Source: Agelaius tricolor
Lineage: Eukaryota > Chordata > Aves > Passeriformes > Icteridae
Assembly (NCBI GenBank): GCA_023055355.1
Contig: JALJCS010000053.1
Location: forward strand, 1,560,501 to 1,624,500
Direction: 5' to 3'
DNA: 64,000 nucleotides
The translations under genes were made by a program, and so were the position numbers. Shown here piece after piece: positions 12,531-27,095 of the stretch. The notes under the pieces were generated by a model. It was given only the letters and a program-made list of their open reading frames with translations, did not search any database and had not been told where the DNA came from. Within the stretch, counting starts at the first letter, position 1. Each line of letters starts with the position of its first letter.

Positions 12531-14143
12531 CTGTGTGACAAGCATTTAAGAAGAAATTATTATTTACCTTTTCACTTCAGGTTAAGCACAGCCTATTCCA
12601 GCATCAAATCTAAACTGCAGTTTTTTCAATATTTTTATTAAAACTAAGTAAAACCCTTCTAATGGCAGATGAATTATTTGGTTCTGAAAGCAAAACTGAA
12701 ATGTATTTTGAAACAAAGTATTTTATTTGGTTTCAGTTTTGCTATCCTTCTACCACCTTGCAGAGATATTTGTCACCCTCTTTGCAGGAAACCTGAGCCA
12801 GACACTTCATAGATTTTTTTTTTAATGATTGTATTAAATTTTAGGAAATTAGTAATCCAAGTATATCCTTTAGAAGTTTGTGATGATTGCAAACAATAAT
12901 TAAAGCACAGCCTTTAATTTTTTGTTTGTTTGTTTGTGGTTTTTGGTTTTTTCCTTTTGTTGAAAAGCCAAGAGATTCCAGCTTATTATTAAGTTTTAAA
13001 ACAATTTCAGGGAATTCTAGCACAGAGAATTTTTTCCTTACAAGTAGCTCATAAGTTGAGGATGTATTTTCGACAAACATGAAGGGATTCACTCTTGTGC
13101 TTGAACACTGCACCTCATGCAAGCTAAATGGAGGAATGAACCAAGCCAACAATGATCCTCAAATGCACACACCTGAACTTTCTGTTCCTAGAAAATATCA
13201 AGATACTTCCAGATAGACCACACTGAATGTGTGGAAAAAAAGTTTTTTCAGCACAGTCTAAAATCCCAGAAAAGCTGCTAAGTACATGAGAAGAGCCCTA
13301 GAGACCTCATAATCAGTCTCAATAACAAGGCCTAAGTAAAAAGCAAGGAACAATAAGACACAAGCCCCACAAACGCTGCCAGCAGTGTTCCCCTTCCCTT
13401 CCCTTTCCTCATCTACTTCAAAAGAGAAATAAACCAGAACACAAAGTAATACCCTAAAGAGCTTTTCAGGCATAGCTTAGTCTCTGGAGCCAGCTGAGTT
13501 ATTTTAAAAGGGGCTTTTTCCTTCATAAAAGCAGAAGGTTTTCTGGGGAGAAAGGCCATGTAAGCTCACTTGCTTTAAAACCACTCAGAAAAGTACAGCT
13601 CCTCCTTCCTACAGATCCTGACATGTTTTATAATAGGTATTTCTGTTGTGTTTCTGAATAAAAATGTCATAATCCAAAGTTACAATTCAACAAAAAAACC
13701 CCACACTGGCATTCTTTCAAGTAGTACAACTGAATCATAAACACATAATTAAAAGGTGATATTCCTGGAGAAAGTGTATTTTGCCTCTGGATTATGGTAA
13801 AAGAAAGACTTGATTTGTGACTGTAAATGACTATGTTCAGAGAATTTCTTCATCAGTAAGATGAATTTATTATCTTTTAATTAGGTTCCTGTGGCTACTA
13901 TCAGATTGTCCTTTCAGAATATCCTGCACAGAAGGTGGAGCTGAGAGACTTGATGCACACTCCAGTCACATCTAAAGGCCCCTGGCAACAAAGTGAGCAG
14001 TGAACAAGCCAGAATTAATGGTGCTCATTTGTTAGTGTCCAAATCCTTTTGGGGGGATGAATATCAGTCCTTTTTAACGAGACTGCAGTGTGAGCAAATG
14101 TCACTGAGCTCAGCAGAGGCAGCTGATGCCTGGGGACACTCAC

Positions 14144-14311
14144 CCTCTGGTTAGCCTTGCTGAAGTTCGAGACCAGGGCTTCAACATTCTCATGCAAGAG
14201 GGCACAAAGCTCTGTCCAAGGTAACTCTTCCAGGGGGACGTTTGTCTGTCTGGAAAGCACCTGGGCATTTGCCAGGGTCGGGTATAAGTTCAGGAGGATG
14301 GACATCTCCCT
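14144..14311 (-). pseudogene. CCDC171: CCDC171-like exon
   Basis: An open 56-codon exon with TTCCAG acceptor and GTGAGT donor. LPWTELCALLHENVEAL and FSKANQR match the conserved SWSELCAVLQENVDAL region of CCDC171. Confidence 0.85.
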
Positions 14312-16878
14312 CTGGAACACAAAGAAAAAAATTAATTGCTGTAGCTGGGCAATGTTCAAATCAAAAGAGATGCATCCTATGTGTGGTAGCAGAGCTGCCT
14401 GCAGCTGAAAAGGAGCCCTCAAGGCTCCTTCTCACAGCTTCACAAAATTCCTCAGTTCATTTCTAATAATTGCAGCCATAATATTGCCTGATATTACAGC
14501 AGAGTAAGAAAAGAGATTTCCCAAAATTTATCTAATTAGACACAGTATGTAAATAAAGTATGTGAGTAAATCCCAGTCCTGTGGGGGCCACAACCATGAC
14601 CTGGCACAGATAAAAATTTCCATGCTCTTAGTGGATGCAATTCATTCACTCATGTTAATACCTTGAGGTGCCTCCAAATTGTGCCCCAACACTTGCACAG
14701 CACACAGAAAACTGTCCAGTTGGCCTGGCAGCACAACACACTCTAAATTCCTTTAAAAACTTGTTTTGCATGGATTAGATATGATTAAACAGCTGGCCAA
14801 AATGGGCCTACAGCTCCATCAGTCAAACTCCACAAGCCACGCCTCATTTATTTACAGTGATTTTAATCAGTGGTATATGAAATTGATTCAGATTATAAAT
14901 AAATTTCAACAACAACATGCAGTAGAAATTCAATTCTTCATACTTTTAGTACATACAAGTGCCTTAGAAACTTTTTAAGTTAAGAGAATAGAAAGCTGTT
15001 TCTCAAATGCTGTCTTAGTACAGTCAGAGATCAAGATAAGATTATCCAACTGGAGTGGAAAGAGCATATTCAGGAAGCATAAAAATGGTATAAAATATGA
15101 AAAAATACTGTACAGGTCAGGAAAGCAGGAAGAGAAAATGAAGGGAAGAGAACACACTGACATTTTTACCCAATTTAAGTATGGGTGTAGCAAAGACCAA
15201 CAGCAATATATTAAATGTTATCTATACTTAGTTTCTGCTACAGTCTTCTGCTTTTTCATTTTGGGCAGCAAAATCAGAGCTATCTCAATGGAGTAAACAG
15301 GATCACACACAGGCACTTCTGCTTCCCAAACAAATACAAACAGCTTTGGGAAAAATGCAAAGCCATCCAAGGCAATAAATACCTGATCTCATAAGGCAAC
15401 CACTAATACAACTCTTCCAAAAATGAATATTTTATCACCTGCTCAGGACAGTCTTGTGGTTTGAAATCCTTTGAGTAAAATAATTAAAACAACCAGCTCT
15501 ATGAATATGACAGTGAGCTAATTATTATTAGTTTTTAACCTTTCAATAATGTAACATTAATTTTGAGTCTACCATTAAATACTGTTTCCATTACCAGAAA
15601 TCTTGATCATGAATGGAATCTTGTCCATAGTTCTTGTCATGTCATATGTTTTACTAAGGAATACAAATAAAAAGGAAAACTCCTACCACAACAACAGCTA
15701 GCAAGCACTTCAGGTTTGGAAGCAAGCACTTCAGTAGAATATTTTCAGCTTGCAATTGTGTTTTGTAGTTAGAAATAGCAATCATTAATGCCTGTAGTTA
15801 GGGCAGACAGTTGCTTTTCTCTGTAGGTATTCCTTTTGTGCCTGATGAAATGACTTTTTCAGGCTGAGTAGTCCAGCAAATGTCTTTTAATACAGTAATG
15901 CTTGCATGGAAGAAGCTGTTATTCTCCCAGAAAGAAAAAAGAGGATCCTGATTTTATTTGCCTCCAGTTTATGAATGACAGATCTGCCTGGGCAGTGGAC
16001 AGCACTAAGACAAAGTGTGGACTAACTCCATCAAGTGAACAAAAGACACCCACAAATCTGAAGACTCTCTGATGCAGGTCTCTGCTCCTCTCCACAGGGA
16101 ACAGACCTCATGCACCTTCCATGCTCAGAGCTCTGACAGAGAAAGAGGAGAAGTTTGCAAGCCACCAGCAAAAAAAAAAAAAATGTATATTGCTAAGAGT
16201 AGAAAGAGAGCAAATGTAACGACACAATGAAAGGAGAGATTTTCTAAACATGCTGACAGCTTTCCTTTGTCCCTGCTGCTATGCAAAAAGATGGCAAAAT
16301 TGTTATTCAAGGTGTAGCTGGGTAAAGAGAGTAGAAAAGCCCAAAGTGGTCATATAAGAGGAGAAAGTGTTCAGAAAATAATCCAGCGAAATACATCCAA
16401 TGTGCCAAATCCACAGCAAAACAAGTAAAACACAAAACAACAACAAAAATCCTCTCTGCTTTTCCACCTGAAAGCTTGAAACAATTTTCAAGCAATTTTT
16501 ACAGTCAAATACTTGCACTAAAACTAAAAGGATGTATGAAATAGAAATAAACATTTCTACAATGATAGCTAATGAAACTTGACAAAAAAGTTAGGTAGAA
16601 AGAACATTCTTCACATGAAATGATCATCAATATCTACAAAATGCCTTAATTAGCAATGCCAGTACATCCTACCCATACTTAAAAAATATTTTCAAATTAG
16701 CTTCTCCAAGGCATTGGTTACATTTATTCGTGTAGTAAATTTTTTTAAAGGTAACATAATAACAACAAGGGTGAGAGAATGGCAGAATTCTTCTACAGCT
16801 CAGCGCAGCAAATGCAGCAAATCCTCACCTCAGTAAATATTTTGACAGTATGTTTTAAAAAACCTAAGCAATGTGTGC

Positions 16879-17462
16879 TATAGATTATTAATCCAATATT
16901 TCTGGGTGGGACGTGCCTGGCCCCATCTGACCCTTGCTGCTGGACCAAAGGCGGCAGCTGTGGTGTTTCACCTCAGAGATACCTTTGGCCGGCTGGGTGC
17001 TGCAGCTGCGCACTCGCAACAAATCCAGGCAAAGTAGAAACTCAGTCTACCTCTGGTGGAAAAGGTTCAGGCGACGGTGAAGAGAAAGGAGAGGATTCTA
17101 CCGTAGAGTTTTAATCCAGAGTTTTATTCCAGGATGGTAGACCTCTGAAAGAGCTCCCAGTAGAATCCCAACCGCATGGTCCCGTCTCCTTTTAAGCCCC
17201 GGGGACAGGGGGAGGGGAAGGGACAGGTGAGGCACCAACCAGGTGTGAGGAGGGGAAGGCTCAAGGGATACAGACACTTGGACAGGCCAATGAGCCCGGA
17301 CCTGAGGGGCATCTTTTGAACTTCTGCCAACCACACCATGACCCTGCTGGAATGTTAAGATTGATGGACAGCTCTCAGCAGGAGGGCAAAAGGGGAAAGG
17401 AAAGGTTGGCACACCTGAGGGGTTGGGATAGGTGAAACAGGAAGTGGCATCACACTGCAACA
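16879..17462 (-). mobile_element. solo LTR, family C, minus orientation
   Basis: A 584-bp LTR with 6-bp duplications GTGTGC (16873-16878 and 17463-17468). On the minus strand it starts TGTTGCAGTG, with a CTTAAAAGG box and an AATAAAAC signal. The same family is inserted in the retrovirus at 63154-63746. It ends 76 bp from the candidate exon at 17539-17655. Confidence 0.82.
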
Positions 17463-17538
17463 GTGTGCCACATTTTTTTCCCTACTATTGAGCTTTTTTT
17501 CCAATTTACTATTTCCTATGGAGGCTCTTTTTCCTTAC

Positions 17539-17655
17539 TATTGAGCCTTCATGCAGGCTGAAGCTGTCTGGAGGAGCCACTAATGTTGCATTGGAATCTT
17601 GAGCTCTCTTCCTTTCCTCAACCTGGTCTTTCCATTGCACACCGGAGGATAAACG
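17539..17655 (-). pseudogene. candidate CCDC171-like exon
   Basis: An open stretch of exactly 39 codons between a CAG acceptor and a GTAAGG donor, phase 0 at both ends, lying between recognised exons. It reads VEERKRAQDSNATL and SFSLHEGSI. The end matches the family poorly but at the right distance before the next exon. It could be chance. Confidence 0.45.
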
Positions 17656-20563
17656 CTGTCTTTGTGAACTGGAAAGTTTCCACAAAAAAGATACTTTAAC
17701 CAAAATTACTTTTGTCAAATGCCCTGTGTTCTTTTAAAGGATAATCAATGGATATGACAGATACTACTTCAGCACATCACATGGATTCTGAAGCTGCTTG
17801 CCTTTCTTAATTGAATGAAGAAATTTATATTCCTTCTAAGAAAGATTTTTCAAGAGGTAATATTTTCAGTTACCAAGCCTCATGTCATGCAATTCATAAG
17901 ATTATTTGGATGTGGCCTCAAAGTTACATATAACAAACAGAATTTTTCATATTTTAATTAACACAACAGCTGTCTTCAGAGAGACCATGTCACATCTTGC
18001 ATCATCAATGCTGATTTCAAGTACAGTTCTTGCTCTTAAGGTTTCCACATGCCTGACTCTACTGTGTCTGGCTTTTAAAGCAGACTGCCCAGAATTTTAA
18101 TCTGTTCTTGTACTGTGTCAGTCAGGAAAACAGATCTATCAAGAGCCTGGCATGACTAAACAGGCAGCTGAAGAGGAAACTCCAAGGCCAAACAATAGCA
18201 TAAAGGACACAGAAGCACAGAGAGAGAATCCAAGGAAGAATTTTAGAAGATTACCTGAGTATTTAGGCACAGTGTCAGGAAAACCAAAAGCATGCTTCAA
18301 ATTGATGTTTGCACAGGATGACAAAGGCTTTTCCAGCTCAAGTTTTAAGTATCTTACTAAAAAATATCTCCATCACCATGAATCTTGTATGAGTTGCTCA
18401 GGCCAGAAACTTGCTTTCTTGTAGGAAAAACCAGTTTCTTTCATTCTCCACTACTACTTGTGTAAGTCAACATAAACACCTGTGTATACAGAGCCATATA
18501 GCTCTAGGCTGAAAGAGAGCTCACCCAAGTTCTGCTACCACAGGCACTGCAGACTGTGCTGGCCAGGAAACATCCCAAGAGATTTCCTCTGCTCTCACAC
18601 TTTTCAATATTTTTTAACCATTTAAAGCTTTCTACAGCCATTCAAAAGTTGAAAACAAAGATTATCCACTATAAATGATACACTTGAACTTCTTGACAGG
18701 AGTCTTAGAGATCCAACTGACTCACTGAAATGGAAAACAATGTTTTCATAATAATATCAGTGTATATAGAAAAGCCATCTTTTCTAGACCTGCTGGATAT
18801 CTTTTCCTACACTCACCCCAACCACTGCTGCAGGCTGGACCTAACCTTAACTATGATTTTCAAAATTTTTGGTTTGGCAAATAATCTGTAACAGGCCAGT
18901 TATTATCTGTACCATTCACGATACCTTTGGTTACTGATATGGGCCTGTTATTAATGGACTGCCAGGTTCTGAACCTTTAGTTTGGTTTGGCACATTGCAC
19001 CAGATTTTCTGCTGACTGAAAAATGCAGGGACTATAAACTGCGAGTTGTACTGAGGCTGTCTACTGCCATTTTACAATGGCTTCAAAAGGAAACTTAGGC
19101 TTTTTTCCCTGTCTCAAGTGCATTTTACTGGCTCTCTGAAATCTTCCCTTGCTATCCCTTCTGGAAAATCTTCTCTCCTGCCGCATTGCTCTTCATTCAA
19201 AATGCTTTCGAGTTCTTGAATTCTCAACTACCAAGTGATAGGACTGCAGTTAAAGGAAGTTAGGAAAGACTACCAAGGTCTTGAATGCTGTTCACTGTTC
19301 TGTTCTGCTTTTTATAGGTGAATATCTTCTATTAATTCTATATGGAATTAGAAAGCATTTAACACACATAAAAATGGATTAATACATCGAGTTCAACACA
19401 GAAAGAAATAGATATGTTGACCAAAAGCACATTTTGTTCTCCTTGCATGGTGTTTGGATTTTCCTGTTTTCCATTATTTATATTACAGAAGTTTTCCAGG
19501 GGAATTCTATTCATGAAGTAGAGTCATAAAAGGGTGGGATTAACAGTAAAAGCTACACTTGCACTCAGAGCAAAGCTCATGTGGAGCTTGTTCATCTACA
19601 TAAACAAGGAAGAAAACCTTCTGAGCTCTTCACCCATAAAAGATAAATCTCTAACTTCACGGAATGTTACTTTTCCAGCTCCTTTGTATGTTGTAAAAGT
19701 AGAGAGGGAATAAAAGAACCTGCATCATCACAATTTATTTAATCATCACTTCAGAAATCCAAATGCCTGTACTTAGAGATGGTCATAAGAAAATAACTGA
19801 CTGAAGAAGTGGCAATGCTTGTTTGTGTTCCTCAGAAAACCAGAAAAAAATATGAAATTCCCTTTTGTTTTCTCATTTAGTTCTTCAAAACTCCACTAGG
19901 AAGGCTTCGTTAGTCAGTACAAGATCACTCAACAATCATCTTACAGGGTTTTCACTTTTTTTTTTTTAATAAACCCTAATTGCTTCAATGGATCAAACCC
20001 TGTGTGACACAGTTTAGTAATACAAAAATTTAATATTCAAGTATGCATATCGCATTTTTTCATATATTCAATATATAATAATATATATTATTCATCTGCT
20101 ATCTGGTAACAGCAGATGTAATAGCTGTAATGTATTCTGAATAGTTACATTTGGAACTGCAGTCTCAGGATGCATTAATATCTCACACCTAGAGAAGCTG
20201 GGTGAATGCACTCTATCTGAAATTACCTAAGTGCCCATTCCAAAGATATAGGACACAATATTTTAGCAGTTTAACTACTGTGAAACATTTCCTTTTCCCT
20301 CACTCTTTCAGTGCTCCTTTGAATTGTTAAACATAAGAATGTGACATTTTATTTGACTATTGATTCTATTAACTTGATGGTTCCCTGGAAATCAAGGAGA
20401 TATTTTTCTATTACTTTTTACAGTCTTGACAATCATTGCAAAAAATCTACTCAGTGTTTGCCCTGGAGCAAGGAAGTCTTAACATTTTTGGAAGATCGCA
20501 CCTTTACAAGTTCATCTTCTATTTTACTGCAAACTTCTACCAAATATTTAATCAAAAGTTTAC
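17656..20563. other. gap where CCDC171-like exons are expected but not seen
   Basis: Family comparison predicts several exons (about 220 residues) between the exon at 20564-20656 and the candidate at 17539-17655. I found no open frame with matching residues on the minus strand and no LTR with clear ends, so the exons were deleted or have diverged past recognition. Confidence 0.45.
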
Positions 20564-20656
20564 CTGCATGACTTCTGTAGTGTATTTACATTCTACATGT
20601 GCTCGTCTTGCTGCTGCAGCATCATCCTCCAGTTCCTTTATTTTCACTGCAGATGC
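20564..20656 (-). pseudogene. CCDC171: CCDC171-like exon
   Basis: An open 31-codon phase-0 exon with TTAG acceptor and GTAAAC donor. KELEDDAAAARRAHVECK matches the family segment around KLEENIEAERAAHLE. Confidence 0.8.
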
Positions 20657-21814
20657 CTAAAAGGAAGTACATTTAAAAAATATCCAATCTAGAAAGATGA
20701 TAACATCATGCAAAGACAACTTAATTTCTTCAGTTTATTAGGGCTCCATAAACCAACCTGTGGTATCTGAACTACTTGCACTTTGGAACTGTGAAAACTC
20801 ATGTCAATAAATAAATAAAAGGAAACAATTACATATCCAGGATATTAAAGTCATATTTTCTATTTAGTTAAAGAAATTGATGTAGGATTATGTTCTTGCT
20901 ACAGTTTTTATAGTCACAGATACCTGTCTCTACATAAAGGCCTGGACATGGTATTTCAGTTGAAAAAATGGTTTTAGCAGAAGCAGTAACTACAGAGCCG
21001 CTATAATAGAAATTCCCAGGAAATTTCAACTACATTGTTTCCTTTCAAAGGCATCCTCTCACTTTGACTGATGATTGATTTGAAAAGAACAATACACCCC
21101 AAAATGACTTCTGCCTTCAAGTGATGCCAGAAAGATGAAGAAAAGGACATTCATATGAAAAGTAATTTAAGACACTCAAGGTTACACAGATACAAGTCAA
21201 GTCATTGATTTTGGACAGGTAAAGCAAAGGAGCAAGCATGTGAGACTGAATCCTAACTCTAAGCACTTCAGTTAGGGAAACATTAACTGAAAAATAAATA
21301 AATACATAAAATGAACATACAAGCTGTGGGCAATAAATTTAAACTCTGTATTAGCTCACTCATTCACAAAAGGAAATAATTGAGAAACAGAGATCTGTGG
21401 AAGGCCTATTAAAGAGAAAGTCACAGCACAGAGCTTACCAAACCCACTCCACAAAAGCATCAGCCAAAAGGCTTAAGCTTTGCCTCCTTCCACAAGATCT
21501 ATCTGCTTAAGATGCTGCAATAAAAAATAAAAAAATCACAAATCCTGCGCAAATACTCCCTCTGTACCCATATTGCTAAGAGTACTTTCCCAGTGACATA
21601 AAGCCCTTTCCATCTGCAGTTCAAACACCACTCTCAGGTCAGGCTGGCAGCATTCACCTGTGAATCCACCTTTCCTGCCAAGTGATGCTCTGCATTTTGT
21701 TAATCAAACACGGGGCACTCATAGCCTAACTCAGAGGTTTCACCCCTCAGAAATGAAACTGCTCAGTTGTGCCAGTGCTTGCTGAGGCTCCCAGCAGCAG
21801 GCAGAAAGCTTTAC

Positions 21815-21961
21815 CTCCAGTTCTTGGAGGAGCCTCTCCTGCTGTTTATTCTTGATTTCCAGACAGGCGGCCTGGAGCTTCAGCACCTTGGTGCAGCCAT
21901 TGTGCTCTGCCTCCATATCCTTCAACTTCTTGGCAATGCTTTACAGGGCAGCATTAGTTTT
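21815..21961 (-). pseudogene. CCDC171: CCDC171-like exon with in-frame TAA
   Basis: A 49-codon phase-0 exon with AG and GTAAAG borders. It reads KKLKDMEAEHNG and ACLEIKNKQQERLLQELE. A TAA at 21941-21943 replaces a codon that is Gln in the family, near the start of the exon. Confidence 0.8.
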
Positions 21962-24738
21962 CTAAAGATAAATAGGTAAAGGAATAAATCAATACATCAA
22001 GAGGCACTTTTTCTAAGATAAAGTATTGCAGTTGAGAGTTCAACTGCAGTTTGAGAGGAATGGAGACTGCATCAGAAGATGATGTTAGAATTTTAAAATC
22101 TACGACGCCAGCACCCGTCAACAGAAGTGTTTACCCAACAGCAGACGTGCTTTTGATTCACCACCAAGAAATCTGTGTTGGCCCAAAAATCACTGTGAAC
22201 ATGATCTTCTGTGGTAACACTAAAATCAGAGCCAGATCTCCACTGGAAACCTTTCCCTAAAAGAGTACAGCCCTTCCAATCTCTTCTGTCTCCCAGCTCA
22301 GTGGCAATGATAGAAACAGAGTGCATTTGGGGAAATTATGCATGGGGACAAAAGTTCATTTCTGTTATGATTTTGATTGCTGAAACTTCAGATGTTTTTA
22401 GAAACAGTTAGTCCCACAGACTAAATGATTTTGATTTCTGCTTTTCTGAAAAGCATTTTCTTCTTTCTAGAAACTGAGGTTAAAAACTTATGAAGTCCTC
22501 AGTAGAATAAAAGAAGATGGTCCCCACTTCAATTTCTGCATACAGAAATTGAACTCAGCTAGAGGCTGGAAGCATTATTGACATTACTGGACACTGCAGC
22601 TCCATGAAGTCACTGCTACAGAATCCCCATTGTCCATATGAATTTGGATTAAATTTAAGCTAATCCTCTAGCTTTGCACATCCAGCAAGACAGGCTTCTA
22701 CCCTTCAGAATGCAAAATAAAGAAATAAAGAAGCCAAAATGAACTACCTGTTTTCTACATTTTCTAACATTTCTTCTCTATAACGGGAAAGATAGAGAAA
22801 TATTTATTTCCTCAGGTTTATCTTCCAAATATTAACAAATGTGAACTGGGAAATGTGAAATAAGTAACAAATAGTTTGCTGTGAAATACAACAAAAAATT
22901 TTTAAATATTTTCTACTGGAAATATAATTAACATTAGAAAACTAAAATTGTTGTGAGTATATCAAGCTCGTTAAACAAGTCGGCATGAGCTGTAGGATTT
23001 CAGAATTTTGAAGAATTTCTGAACTTTTTGGAGGTGATATGACTGTTGAATACTATCCCCGTAGCCACCTGCAAATACAAATATTTGCTCATGAAAAACA
23101 CAGCTGGTTTTTTGTTGGTTTTTTTTTTTTAAACCGTTTGTGAACGACACAATCTCCCAAGTATTTGAAGGAAAAAAACGTGAAGGGATATGAACTCCTG
23201 CCTAACCACGAGCTGATGCTATTGCCCTTCCTATCGAATCCGACCCCTCCTATCCCGGGCCAGGATCCACCCAATAGATCCTGTCACAAAGCAGGGAGGG
23301 TGATTTTTCCTGTGTGCTCGTTCCAGAGGCACATTTCAATACTCCATGACTCCACTCCCACGCCTACCTCAGCATTTTCACCGCCAAGTTCAGAATTACG
23401 GTTTGTGCAGTGCAGTTTTTCCAGCCAGGATTTGCCTACATGCTCAGAATCCCACTTCTCTGCACGTATTAAGACCACAATTAAATCTCCTTTCATTTTA
23501 GAACTCATTTCATTTTAAAACTCAGAATAACGAAAGGATTTAAACTGGGCCTATAAATACACAACACAAAAGACTGTAATGCATTCAAAGTCATCATTTA
23601 TAAACCCAGATATTTCTGATGTTCATCTGACAAGCTTAAATGAATTAAGCTTTCCATGCAGTCAAGGACAATCAAGATGTAAGATTTTTTATTTCCCAGC
23701 ATTTTATAATTATACATAACATAACTCTAGGGTGGTGGGCAGGGGAACAGCTACAAAAGCAAAGTGGAAAAATGTAACATTTTTACTGCTGAAGGCAGGT
23801 TAGGGTTTGACACCTAGCAGGGAATCGCATTTTCCTTGCAGTGAGTTTTGAAAGTCCTGAAAGACTTCTGAGTCCAGTGACATCAAGATTCTGAAACCCT
23901 ACAGCTCACTCTGGCCTGTTTAAGGAGCTAGACGCATTCATGGCAATCTTAGTCTACTCATGTGAATTACATTTCCTACAATTTTGTAGCTTTAATACAT
24001 TTACCAACAAAACCCCTTCCTCTACAACCACTGTCAGAGAACACTGATATGGAACTGACAGAGAAGACAATGTCCTGAGCCATACACTGCTCCTTTTGTC
24101 CTTTTTCAAGGACAAACATCACTCGACAGAGCATGGCATACTTTTTCAACACTGAGTTTTGATGCAGCATTAAACTCTCTGAAGGTAGCTTCTACAAAAC
24201 ACTGTGCACAACAGAAGGCAATACCCTTCCAGAGCCTCCTCAAACTAACTCAGCCACTCACTGTTAGGCAGAACTCAGAGCTGACCCTGCTGCCCCTGGC
24301 AACTTAAAAAAGAAAGCTCTATCTAAAAGTAGGCTTCTTCACAGCCTATATCCTGCCCTACCTTTGCAAGAATCAGCTTTGAATAAAAACTGGCTTCTTT
24401 TGAGAAGGACATTAGGTCCTGTCCACAGCTCCTGTCCTGTCCACAAGCTCCTGTTTTCACTCCCACTGTGTACTGATAACTTGGGTTAGGTGTTTCCCAT
24501 GACAAACAGGCACAACACCTTCCATCAAAGCCCCAAACCAGCATTACACACCAAGTGTAACTTCATAATTCTGTAACTTCATGACTTCTGTAATCTCCAG
24601 AACTATTCTGCAGTATTTAGCTGTTTGGGGGATTTTTTTCTCCCTTAAACCAGAAAAACTCCAACCTACCACACACTTTGCATCAAAAAACTTTCAGCCA
24701 GCATCTCATGGAACTTTGCATCTATTACTACATCATAC

Positions 24739-24870
24739 CTGAAAAGCCATTTCTGCTTCAGCTTTTTCTTTAAAAAGGAATTCTAGCTCAGCAAGGTGTA
24801 CTCTGCGGATGTTATCCCTCTCCACTGCAAATCTTTGTTGCTCCTCTTGAAACTGCCACTGATCACTGAA
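24739..24870 (-). pseudogene. CCDC171: CCDC171-like exon
   Basis: An open, 44-codon, phase-0 exon between an AG acceptor and a GTATGA donor. It contains QEEQQRFAVERDN and LEFLFKEKAEAE, aligning with the CCDC171 segment around ERDN and the following KEK motif. It is Glu/Lys-rich and fits a coiled coil. Confidence 0.65.
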
Positions 24871-24929
24871 CTATTTTCTCAGTCCCTGATGCTTTCTGCT
24901 GATGTTTGTCATTCATTACTGTTGTTTAC

Positions 24930-24976
24930 AAAAAAAAAAAAAAAAAGAGAAAGAAAAAGAAAAAAAAGAAAAAAAT
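24930..24976 (+). repeat. A-rich/purine simple repeat
   Basis: An A run followed by GA3-8 units next to the 5' side of the exon at 24739-24870. It could be an old poly(A) tail or simple microsatellite. Confidence 0.7.
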
Positions 24977-27095
24977 AAGCATGTTCAGGAAAAAAATTAT
25001 AATGAACATAAGATCCTCTGTGTATTGTGATATCCTGTGAAACACTGGAACGGTAACACTTCCAGTTTCACTACAGAGAAACAATCACATTTTGTGTTCC
25101 TGTAGCATCTTTCACACAAGGACATAGAATTGCTTTGGAGATTTCTCAAAAGCATTGAAAAAATTAGATTTCAAAAAGTTAGATTTCAATTTTATGCTCT
25201 TCTCCCTTTGGAAAGGAATAAAAATTCAACTCTTTCAAGTGAGGCCTCTATAGCATAGGGAACTTAATTACATTTTTCTGTAACACTTGGCTAGCTTATT
25301 GCCAAATATTTATGAGATATTTCAGTCTGTATCAATTAATTTCAAGCTCAGTTTAAGTAACAATAGAGACAGCCACCTGCCACATGAAAATGATTCTAGG
25401 AGAACCTTAGGCAGGTTAGGCTAATGAGCAAAGCCTTAGCTTTCCTGGGGAAATTTACTGCTGCTCAAGAGATTTAAATCTTCAGCCCAATGGCTGCTCC
25501 AAGATAGGGAAATACTGGATCTACTTCCCTGTGAAAGCTTAAATGCCAAGGAAGAGTTCTTTTCTAAAAGCAGTTTTACTGGGAACTTTGCTTCATTTCA
25601 CAAACTCAGTCAAAATATTTTGTAGTATTTTTTTATGTTACTGAGTACAGCTAGCTATGTTGGCATTTATGTGATCACCACTTTCTAATAGATTTTTACT
25701 TCAAATTCATCCTACTTCAAATTCAACCTCTTCTGCAATTTCTTCCTAGATGGAGAAGGGTGAGAAAACCAGAAGAGACATGTTGGGAAAACACAGAGAA
25801 TTTGTGGACACAATGATGGAAAAGACCTGTCAGATGTCAGGAAGTCAAACCTCAAGAAGAGCAGCAGAAAAACATCTTGGAGAAAATACTAATGAAAGGG
25901 CACAAGTGAAGTGCTCTGTCCAAGAAGTTAAGTTGAGGTTGTATCAAAAACACCACATGAGGTGAGCAAGGCTCCAAGGGATAGGGAAGAAGAAGCAGTA
26001 AGTTAAAAACTGAAAAAGAAATGAGAAGAACACTACAACTATTTGGCTTCTTTGACATTTGTCACAATCAAAACAAAACCAGGGAAAAACAAAACAACAA
26101 AGTATAAAACAAACAAAAAAAGCCAACCAAAAAAAAACAGCTTGAGAAATTTAAACCAACCAAGATTTCTGTAATTTGTGTGTTCTCCAAATGAATGAAA
26201 GTGCAGAATTCGTATTATCTTTTTTTAAAAATCTGGCAGTTTAAATGCATTTTCAAGTTTCAGAGTCTCCTTCCATCCTTATAAGCTTACAAACTCCAGG
26301 AGTCCTCCAGTCTTTTCAGTGAACACCAAAGATTCACAAATACATTTCCTGGACTGAATTTAAACAGTATTATATTTACTTAGGAAACAAAAGAAAAAAA
26401 AAAAAACAAACTCCCCAGCTTTTAAGAGTGAGAAATCTCTCTCTGTTTGAGAAGGATTAAGAAAATTTGAGTTTGTGAATGCAAAACTACTAGGGGAAAA
26501 ATATGTAGGTAAAACCCTTCCACATACCCTTTCCACATACTACTGGCATAACCCATGTTATTTGTATAAAAACAAACCCAAAGATGACATGAAGAGGCCA
26601 GATATGAGCAACAAAAAGCCAGAAATATCTGAAAAGGTGAAAGAGAAAAGCAGCATGATGAGAACTCCTGGGGGAAAAGAAAAAGTTTTTGGAAAGAGCA
26701 TAAACAAATAAACAGGATTTGATTTTATTTTTTCCCCCCTGAAAATAAAAAGGAAGAATGGCTGGATATAGTGATAAGCAGGAAGTGGAGAGGGACTCCT
26801 TAATTACAATTCTGTACCCACTGAAGGAAGGAATAACAGAAGGTAAGGAGCAAGAGAAAAAAAAAAGGTATTGATAGGTTTAGCAGGTTATATTTAATTG
26901 GTACGAGACAGCAAGGGTTTTGCAAACTCTTATGAGCTTATAGAAGCAGATGAGTAAGACATGGGCAAATAAGAAAATAAGAGACTTTCAAAAAACCCTG
27001 TCACTGTAAAACCTTGTGCAATCTCTGCTTTTTTAATAACGTGGGACGGATGTATCCTCTGGCCTGTGGTTTTTGTTTTTTTTTTTGAAGATTAC

